Shown: piece by piece, positions 1-4,958 of the stretch
Layout: every line of letters starts with the position of its first letter
How positions within the stretch are numbered: the first letter of the stretch is position 1
NCBI GenBank assembly: GCA_003446775.1
Contig: DMCH01000053.1
Location: 20,069 to 26,444, forward strand
DNA length: 6,376 nt
Reading direction: 5' to 3'
Source: Chloroflexota bacterium
GTDB lineage: Bacteria > Chloroflexota > Dormibacteria > Dormibacterales > Dormibacteraceae
Made by a program: the position numbers and the translations under genes
Notes under the pieces: generated by a model
Databases searched by the model: none
What the model was told of the DNA's origin: nothing
What the model saw: only the letters and a program-made list of their open reading frames with translations

Positions 1-693
1 GTGGCGACGGCGCAAGCGCTGACCGAGCTGCACGGGGTCACGGCGTTCGCAGAACAGGTTTCGATCCCGGACCTGCCGGTGTCAGCCGCGCTCACAGACC
101 TGTACGGGCGGCGCGCGCCGATCCTGACGAAGGCCCGAGCCGCCACCGCCGCCTACCCGCCGGGGTTCACGAACCTGCCGCAGGATTCGTTCGAGCTCCT
201 GTCGACGCCGCCGTCGCCGCACGGATGGCGGCTCCAGCAGGCGATCGGTCTGGGTGCGATCAAGGCGACTGTGCAATCCGTCGAGTCGGCTCGTGGCCGG
301 ATCACGTCGGTGCGGGCGGGCGACCGCTCGCTGCGCGGCGACTCGTTCATCCTGGCGACCGGCCATCACATCGGCGGAGGTCTCGGCGGCGGCCGGTTGA
401 CGAGCGAGCCGTTGTTGGGCCTTGGAGTCTTCCACGACGGCGAGGCCGTGGGTACGGGTGGGACGCGCTTGCAGCATCTGCAATACATCGATGCCGCCGA
501 GGAGCTGCGCAGCGGCCTGCGCACGGACAACCAGCTCCACCCGCTCGATGAGAGCGGCCAGGTGCCGTACACGAACCTGTACGCCGCCGGGGCGGTATTG
601 GGTGGATACGACTACGCCGGTGCTTGTGGATTCGGGGTGCCCATCCTCACCGGCTGGCTCGCCGGCCGCTTTGCAGCCAAGGCGGGCAAGTGA
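1..693 (+). CDS. glpB: GlpB-like anaerobic glycerol-3-phosphate dehydrogenase subunit B, C-terminal part (5'-truncated)
   Basis: GlpB is a flavin-containing subunit of the anaerobic GlpABC complex, which oxidises sn-glycerol-3-phosphate to DHAP at the membrane. The visible 230 residues match the C-terminal half of the family: a FAD-domain strand followed by a glycine-rich stretch (FILATGHHIGGGLGGG, about residues 116-131), the EPLLGL motif just after it, then LRTD..L.PLD, NLYAAGAVLGGYD and CGFGVPILTGWLAG near the end. E. coli GlpB is about 419 residues and has the equivalent GSVLGGFD and CGGGV segments. The N-terminal GxGxxG dinucleotide-binding motif is absent here, so the gene must begin upstream; the GTG at base 1 is an internal valine codon or chance, not the start. 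The stop codon overlaps the start of the next gene by 4 nt (GTGA), implying translational coupling. A related FAD-dependent oxidoreductase with another substrate is possible. glpA and glpC would be expected just upstream but cannot be seen. Confidence 0.8.
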   Translation: MATAQALTELHGVTAFAEQVSIPDLPVSAALTDLYGRRAPILTKARAATAAYPPGFTNLPQDSFELLSTPPSPHGWRLQQAIGLGAIKATVQSVESARGRITSVRAGDRSLRGDSFILATGHHIGGGLGGGRLTSEPLLGLGVFHDGEAVGTGGTRLQHLQYIDAAEELRSGLRTDNQLHPLDESGQVPYTNLYAAGAVLGGYDYAGACGFGVPILTGWLAGRFAAKAGK

Positions 694-2051
694 GGGCCGG
701 GCTCGAGGCGATAGTCGGCTCCGCGGCGCTCGATGAGCGCCCGGTGCGCGACCTGTGGCCGCTGGCGATCATGGACGAGCGCGCGGGCAAGTCCGCGCCG
801 CGAGTGGTCGTGGCTCGGCCCGCCGGCCGCGAGCAGGTCTCCGCCATCCTCCGCTGGGCAGCCGCTAACGCAGTCACGGTCACGCCTCTCGGCGGCGCGA
901 CCGGGGTGTGCGGCGCGCTTGGCCCCGAGCAGGGCGAGCTGGTGATCGACCTGGGCGCGTTCGATCGCATCCTCGAAGTCGATGAAACCAATCTGATCTG
1001 CACATGCGAGTCGGCCGTCAACGGGCTGGCGCTGGAACAACATCTCAACGACCGCGGCCTGACGCTGGGCCATTACCCAAGCTCTCTGGCCGGCACGACT
1101 GTCGGCGGGCTGTGCGCGACACGGTCCTCCGGCCAGGAATCGAGCCGCTACGGCAGCATCGAGGACATGGTCCTCGGCCTGGCTGTGGTGCTTCCGGACG
1201 GGACCTTTGCCGCACCTCGGCCGGGGCCGCGCTCAGCGGTCGGACCGGCCCTTCACGAGCTCTGGCTGGGTTCGGAGGGGGCGCTCGGGATCATCCTCGG
1301 CGCGGTGCTCAAGGTGCACCGGCTGCCCGAGACCGTCATCGGTCGGGGTTACGGCTTCGCCGACCTCAAATCCGGCCTCGAGTGTATGCGCGCGATCATG
1401 CAGTCGGGGATCCGGCCGCTTCTGATGCGTCTCTACGATCCGGAGGACGCGGCCTTCAACGGTTACGACCTTCCGCTTGGCAGCAGCGTGCTCGTGGTCG
1501 CGACCGCGGGCCATGAGAGCATCGCGAGTGCGGAAGCCGCAGAGGTACGGAAGCTGGCAGGCCACGCGACAGATCTCGGCGAAGAGCCTTGGGAGCGCTG
1601 GAAGCGGCACCGGTTCGATCTTTCGGCCGAGCGCCTCAAAAAGATGCTCGAGCCGCCCTGCTCCTATCTCGACGTGATCGAGCTGGCCGCGCCTTGGACC
1701 GTGCTTCCCCAGCTTCACGCCCGCGTCAAAGCCGCAATAGCGGTCGGAGGAGTGGCGTTATGCCATTTCAGTCATGCCTACGAGCAGGGCTGCTGTGCCT
1801 ACTTCTCGTTCGCGGGCGCGGGGGATACGGAAGAAGAAGCTCGGTCGGCTTACAACCGAGCCTGGGAGGGCGCGATGACATCGGCGCTTGAGCTAGGAGC
1901 TACCATCAGCCACCACCACGGCACCGGACAGGTGAGGGCACGGTGGGTCGCAGACGAGATGGGAGGGTGGATGCGAGTTTGGAGGTCGGTCAAGGAGGCC
2001 ATCGATCCCGCCGGGATCATGAATCCGCACGCCGTCGGAGGCGGTCGGTAG
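690..2051 (+). CDS. AGPS-family FAD-binding oxidase (alkyldihydroxyacetonephosphate synthase-like)
   Basis: This is a 453-residue flavoprotein of the vanillyl-alcohol oxidase/PCMH superfamily (FAD_binding_4 then FAD-oxidase_C). AGPS replaces the acyl chain of acyl-DHAP with a fatty alcohol, making the ether bond of alkyl-DHAP. Visible features: the FAD loop TPLGGATGVCGAL (65-77); TTVGGLCATRSSG (136-148) followed by YGSIED (154-159), close to the TVGGW..TRASG and YGNIED motifs of human AGPS; SEGALG (195-200); RLYD with Arg247; AYFSF with Tyr371 at the position of the AGPS catalytic Tyr; and SHHHGTGQVR with His408-410, matching the AGPS SHHHGVGKLR signature. The C-terminus (VKEAIDPAGIMNP) is typical. 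I chose the GTG at 690, which overlaps the preceding stop by 4 nt; a TTG at 624 would overlap the upstream gene by 70 nt. The protein is shorter than eukaryotic AGPS because it lacks their N-terminal extension. A D-lactate or glycolate dehydrogenase is less likely because of the HHH and Tyr motifs. Substrate is inferred. Confidence 0.85.
   Translation: MRAGLEAIVGSAALDERPVRDLWPLAIMDERAGKSAPRVVVARPAGREQVSAILRWAAANAVTVTPLGGATGVCGALGPEQGELVIDLGAFDRILEVDETNLICTCESAVNGLALEQHLNDRGLTLGHYPSSLAGTTVGGLCATRSSGQESSRYGSIEDMVLGLAVVLPDGTFAAPRPGPRSAVGPALHELWLGSEGALGIILGAVLKVHRLPETVIGRGYGFADLKSGLECMRAIMQSGIRPLLMRLYDPEDAAFNGYDLPLGSSVLVVATAGHESIASAEAAEVRKLAGHATDLGEEPWERWKRHRFDLSAERLKKMLEPPCSYLDVIELAAPWTVLPQLHARVKAAIAVGGVALCHFSHAYEQGCCAYFSFAGAGDTEEEARSAYNRAWEGAMTSALELGATISHHHGTGQVRARWVADEMGGWMRVWRSVKEAIDPAGIMNPHAVGGGR
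2037..2041 (+). promoter_or_regulatory. Shine-Dalgarno of the diacylglycerol kinase gene
   Basis: GGAGG lies 11 nt before the GTG at 2053, inside the last codons of the AGPS-like gene. It supports that GTG as the start and the reading of the pair as one operon. Confidence 0.6.
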
Positions 2052-2052
2052 C

Positions 2053-2979
2053 GTGGCGGACGTACTGTTCATCGTCAACCCTGCCTCCGGCGCGGGGCGC
2101 GCCGCTCGCGAGTGGTCCACGATCGAAGGCTGGCTGCCTTCGACCGGGCTCACATACGAAGCAGCGATGACAACCAGGCCGCTCGAGGCGACCGAGATCG
2201 CCGAGCGCGCGGTGAGGGAGTCACGACCGGTGATCGTGGCGGTCGGCGGCGACGGCACGCTCAACGAGGTCGTCAACGGCTTCTTCCACAATGGCGCCCC
2301 CATCCCCACGACCAGCCGCCTGGCGATGCTGCCGCTGGGCACGGGCGGCGACTTCAGGCGCACCTTGAGGATCCCGCTCGACCCCAAGGCCGCGGTCGAC
2401 GTCCTCCGGACAGGAGTTCCGCGCCGGCTCGATGCGGGCTGCGTGTCCTACAAGGCCAACGACGGCTCCACTGGAGTCCGGCATTTCATCAACATCGCGG
2501 ACGCCGGCCTCGGCGGCGAGGTGGTGCACCGCGTCAACAAAGGCAGCAAGCGACTCGGCAGCGCGACGTTCACGCTGACGTCCTTCATGTCACTCCTGGC
2601 CTGGAGGAACAAGCCGATGAACGTGGTCGTCGACGGTGTGGCTCACGACCTCAAAGCACAACAGGTCGTCGTCGCCAACTGCCAGTACTTCGGTGGCGGC
2701 ATGCGCATGGCGCCGACCGCCTCGCCGACCGATGGCGTGTTCGACGTGATCCTTGTCGGCAACGCCGGCAAGCTCGAGACCATCCGGGGCATCGGCACCG
2801 TCCGAACCGGCGCGCACATGGACGAGCACAACCCGAAGGTCCAATTCATGTACGGCAAGCGCATATCCGTGACTTCGCCTCAGCAAGTGCGCATCGACCT
2901 CGACGGCGAGGATCCCGGATTTCTGCCCGCGCTCTTCGAGATGCAGCCCGGGGCGATCGAGTTCATCACCCCGCGATAG
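2053..2979 (+). CDS. Diacylglycerol kinase family lipid kinase (YegS/DgkB/BmrU type)
   Basis: This 308-residue protein belongs to the DAGK catalytic-domain family, soluble ATP-dependent kinases that phosphorylate diacylglycerol or related lipids at the inner membrane face. Residues 8-13 (VNPASG) form the first nucleotide-binding motif. VAVGGDGTLNEVVNG, with GGDGT at 65-69, is the hallmark ATP-binding loop. LPLGTGGDFRR is the third conserved block, with Gly where many members have Asn (GTGND). GGGMRMAP, the PTDG turn after it, and the C-terminal DLDGE motif complete the fold. The length is normal for the family (about 290-330). The GTG start is 1 nt after the upstream stop and has an SD at 2037-2041. 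In Mycobacterium tuberculosis a kinase of this family (Rv2252) directly follows an AGPS-like flavoprotein (Rv2251), so the pairing is conserved. The substrate could be diacylglycerol, alkylacylglycerol or another glycerolipid; the sequence does not decide it. Confidence 0.88.
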   Translation: MADVLFIVNPASGAGRAAREWSTIEGWLPSTGLTYEAAMTTRPLEATEIAERAVRESRPVIVAVGGDGTLNEVVNGFFHNGAPIPTTSRLAMLPLGTGGDFRRTLRIPLDPKAAVDVLRTGVPRRLDAGCVSYKANDGSTGVRHFINIADAGLGGEVVHRVNKGSKRLGSATFTLTSFMSLLAWRNKPMNVVVDGVAHDLKAQQVVVANCQYFGGGMRMAPTASPTDGVFDVILVGNAGKLETIRGIGTVRTGAHMDEHNPKVQFMYGKRISVTSPQQVRIDLDGEDPGFLPALFEMQPGAIEFITPR

Positions 2980-2989
2980 GTAACGCCAC

Positions 2990-2995
2990 GATAAT
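2990..2995 (+). promoter_or_regulatory. Putative -10 element for a leaderless ggt-like mRNA
   Basis: GATAAT matches five of six bases of the TATAAT consensus. Its last base is 6 nt before the GTG at 3002, so at the usual geometry transcription would begin on the start codon itself. No good -35 hexamer is visible 16-18 nt upstream and there is no Shine-Dalgarno sequence near the GTG. An in-frame TAA at 2981-2983 excludes an upstream start. Confidence 0.55.
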
Positions 2996-3001
2996 TTCTC
3001 A

Positions 3002-4504
3002 GTGACGAAGGGGGTAATCGCCACCCCGCACCGGCTCGCCTCCGAGGCCGGGGCGCAGGTGCTTCGCGACGGCGGCAACGCCATCGACGCGGCCATCGCC
3101 GCGGATGCCGTTCTGTGCGTCGTCTACCCGCAGATGACCTCGGTCGGCGGCGACCTGATGGCGATCATCTGGCCCGCCAATGCGGGCGCCCCGGTTGGGC
3201 TCGTCGGCGCGGGGCGCTCCGGCGAGCTGGCCAGCATCGCGGCCGTCCGCGAACGAGGTCACGAGACCATGCCAGAGCGTGGGGTGCTGAGCGTGACTGT
3301 TCCCGGCACCGTCGAGGCCTGGGGTCGCTTGCTCGAGCGGTTCGGGACACTGGGCATGGCCGCTGTGCTCGAGCCGGCGGCGGCGCTCGCGCGCGACGGG
3401 TACCTCATCACCGACCGGCTTGCGGTGTTTCTCAAAGAGGGCGCCGAGCTGCTCGCAAAGGAGCCCGCGGCGCACGAGCTCTACCCGCCCATGGAGGGCG
3501 GCATGCTGCTTCGCAACCCCGACCTCGCATCGGTCCTGCGCGACATCGGCCGCGGCGGGATCGGCACGTTCTACCGGGGTGAGATTGCCGCGGCGATCGT
3601 AGCCGCCATCAAGCGACGCGACGGCCTGGTGACCGCGAGGGACCTCGCCGCGCACAGATCGCAATGGGTGGAACCGCTCAGCGTTCGCTACCGAGACCTG
3701 ACCGTCTTCGAGCTGCCGCCTCCGACCCAGGGCCTTACCGCGTTGGCGATGCTGGCCAGGCTGGACCGCCTGGCGCCGAATCAGCTCCAACCCGGAGTGG
3801 GCTTCGTCACCGCCTTCAAACAGATCCGCGACGAGTGCTATCCGCTCCGCGACCGCTACATCACCGACCCCGAATTCTCAGTCACTCCACTTGAGCCGTT
3901 TCTCGAGCCGGGACGTGCCGCGCTCGGGCTGGGCGATGGGCAAGAAGGCGGCGACACCATCTATCTGTGCGCCGCCGATGAGCATGGGAATTTCGTGTCG
4001 CTCATCCAGAGCGTCGCGTACGGCTTCGGCTCGGGGATCGTGGCCGAGGGCACGGGCATGCTGCTCCAGAACCGCGGCGCCTACTTCAAGCTCGATCCCA
4101 AGCACGTCAATCGGCTCGAGCCGAAGAAGCGAACCATGCACACGCTGATCCCGGCCATGGCCGCACGCAATGGCCGCCCCGCCATCGTGTACGGGTCGAT
4201 GGGGGGCGACGGCCAACCGCAGCTGCAGACACAGGTCCTGATCAACCTGGTGGACCGCGGGCTTGAGCCGGCCGAAGCGGTCGCCCGGCCGCGAGTGCGC
4301 GTCCAGGCGGGCGGCGAGGTGATTTCGGTGGAGGCCGACGACCCCGATGCGCGTGATCTCAATCGCTCGGGCCTGAAGATCGAGCTGATGCCCGCCGGAC
4401 ATCACTCTTTGGGTCACGCCCACGCGATCGTGATCGACGGGCCAGGGGCGTGGCGAGCGGGCGCGGATCCGCGTTCGGACGGGACCGTCGAGACTGTCAC
4501 TTAA
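3002..4504 (+). CDS. Gamma-glutamyltranspeptidase-like Ntn hydrolase, cytoplasmic
   Basis: This 500-residue protein is a member of the GGT family, N-terminal nucleophile hydrolases that cleave themselves into two subunits and transfer or hydrolyse gamma-glutamyl groups, for example from glutathione. The start (TKGVIATPHRLASEAG, then DGGNAIDAA at 23-31) is the usual start of the mature enzyme; the signal peptide of periplasmic GGTs is missing. Arg72 in GAGRS is a candidate for the arginine that binds the substrate carboxylate. The processing site is GGD-Thr319 (ACC at 3956-3958), followed by a D..GN.VS block, predicting a large subunit of 318 and a small one of 182 residues. YGSMGGDGQPQ provides the oxyanion glycine pair. 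Differences from classical GGT: one Thr rather than TT, Ala339 where E. coli has Asn411, and RTMHTLIP where E. coli has the SSMSP lid motif. It therefore belongs to the divergent GGT-like clade (YwrD or acylase-like), and its substrate is uncertain. The GTG start has no SD but has its own -10 box. Confidence 0.88.
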   Translation: MTKGVIATPHRLASEAGAQVLRDGGNAIDAAIAADAVLCVVYPQMTSVGGDLMAIIWPANAGAPVGLVGAGRSGELASIAAVRERGHETMPERGVLSVTVPGTVEAWGRLLERFGTLGMAAVLEPAAALARDGYLITDRLAVFLKEGAELLAKEPAAHELYPPMEGGMLLRNPDLASVLRDIGRGGIGTFYRGEIAAAIVAAIKRRDGLVTARDLAAHRSQWVEPLSVRYRDLTVFELPPPTQGLTALAMLARLDRLAPNQLQPGVGFVTAFKQIRDECYPLRDRYITDPEFSVTPLEPFLEPGRAALGLGDGQEGGDTIYLCAADEHGNFVSLIQSVAYGFGSGIVAEGTGMLLQNRGAYFKLDPKHVNRLEPKKRTMHTLIPAMAARNGRPAIVYGSMGGDGQPQLQTQVLINLVDRGLEPAEAVARPRVRVQAGGEVISVEADDPDARDLNRSGLKIELMPAGHHSLGHAHAIVIDGPGAWRAGADPRSDGTVETVT

Positions 4505-4531
4505 CGGTGGTTACCCCTCGGCCGGTATAAT
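4501..4531 (+). promoter_or_regulatory. Promoter of rpsO(-pnp)
   Basis: A perfect TATAAT -10 hexamer occupies 4526-4531. TTAACG at 4501-4506, overlapping the stop codon of the preceding gene, is a weak -35 candidate (4 of 6 matches) with a long 19-nt spacer. Predicted transcription start is about 4538, giving a leader of only about 5 nt before the TTG at 4543. The -10 is convincing; the -35 is not. Confidence 0.7.
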
Positions 4532-4542
4532 TTCGATTCGGT

Positions 4543-4812
4543 TTGGCAGAAGAGACTGAAGTCAAGAGCAAAGTGATCGCCGAGTACCGGCGAGCTGAGA
4601 AGGACACGGGCTCGCCCGAGGTCCAGGTCGCGCTTTCGACGACGCGCATCCGGGAGCTCACCGAGCACCTGAAGACGCACGCCAAGGACCATCACTCGCG
4701 CCGCGGCCTACTTCTCCTGGTTGGCAAGCAACGGCGACTGCTGAACTACCTGAGGGACACCGACGTGGAGCGGTATCGCGCGCTCGTCGGCAAGCTCGGG
4801 ATCAGGAGATAG
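4543..4812 (+). CDS. rpsO: 30S ribosomal protein S15
   Basis: S15 is a primary 16S rRNA-binding protein that organises the central domain of the small subunit. The 89-residue product has exactly the length of E. coli S15. It aligns throughout: DTGSPEVQVAL, the central HAKDHHSRRGLL rRNA-contact segment, QRRLLNYL, and the C-terminal LGIRR. The start is TTG: an in-frame TAA at 4528-4530 lies inside the -10 box and no other start codon lies between, so TTG is forced by both reading frame and length. No Shine-Dalgarno sequence is present and the predicted leader is about 5 nt, so there is no room for the leader structure by which S15 represses its own mRNA in other bacteria. pnp follows 146 nt downstream, the classical rpsO-pnp order. 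Confidence 0.97.
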   Translation: MAEETEVKSKVIAEYRRAEKDTGSPEVQVALSTTRIRELTEHLKTHAKDHHSRRGLLLLVGKQRRLLNYLRDTDVERYRALVGKLGIRR

Positions 4813-4823
4813 CCGGCAGCCAG

Positions 4824-4880
4824 TTTGATTCGAGAGGGCTCGCGGTCGCGCGGGTCAGCTCTTAGAAGCTCTCAATCAAA
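4824..4880 (+). promoter_or_regulatory. rpsO-pnp leader hairpin 1 (A:B)
   Basis: TTTGATT (4824-4830) pairs perfectly with AATCAAA (4874-4880). After one bulged C, GAGAG (4832-4836) pairs with CTCTC (4869-4873). This gives 12 bp closing a GC-rich loop of about 32 nt. There is no U-tract, so it is not a canonical intrinsic terminator. By position it is comparable to the RNase III-cleaved hairpin in the E. coli pnp leader, though it is shorter. It competes with hairpin 2 for the same B strand. Confidence 0.5.
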
Positions 4881-4895
4881 GCCGCGGGCTTTGAT
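4875..4895 (+). promoter_or_regulatory. rpsO-pnp leader hairpin 2 (B:C), alternative to hairpin 1
   Basis: ATCAAAGCC (4875-4883) and GGCTTTGAT (4887-4895) form a perfect 9-bp stem with a 3-nt GCG loop. The sequence after it (CGGCAGCTGC) has no run of T, arguing against an intrinsic terminator. Its 5' arm lies largely within the 3' arm of hairpin 1, so the two cannot form fully together. Confidence 0.55.
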
Positions 4896-4938
4896 CGGCA
4901 GCTGCTAGGAACATGACCAGGTTGCGTCCAAAGGGCAC

Positions 4939-4951
4939 CCTCCCATGGAGG
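4939..4951 (+). promoter_or_regulatory. pnp Shine-Dalgarno and its sequestering hairpin
   Basis: GGAGG at 4947-4951 is a strong ribosome-binding site 7 nt before the GTG at 4959, and it fixes the pnp start. Directly upstream, CCTCC (4939-4943) is its exact complement across a CAT loop, so the entire SD core can be buried in a 5-bp GC-rich hairpin. Translation of pnp may depend on opening this structure. Confidence 0.55.
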
Positions 4952-4958
4952 TAGTCAC

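Noticed and set aside
1..3. GTG at base 1 as a true start of the GlpB-like gene
   Set aside because: The product would be 230 residues, lacking the N-terminal FAD-binding motif of a family of about 420 residues; the gene clearly continues upstream.
2112..3005. 297-codon + strand frame overlapping the lipid kinase
   Set aside because: The translation is extremely Arg-rich and low in complexity, while the overlapping frame has all the DAGK motifs.
4875..4895. Rho-independent terminator after rpsO
   Set aside because: The 9-bp stem is good, but the following bases are CGGCAGCTGC with no T run, so a canonical terminator is not supported.
4898..4905. GCAGCTGC palindrome as an operator, with a CGGCAGC copy at 4814-4820
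   Set aside because: An 8-bp palindrome and a 7-bp direct repeat are easily expected by chance at this GC content, and no adjacent promoter is visible.
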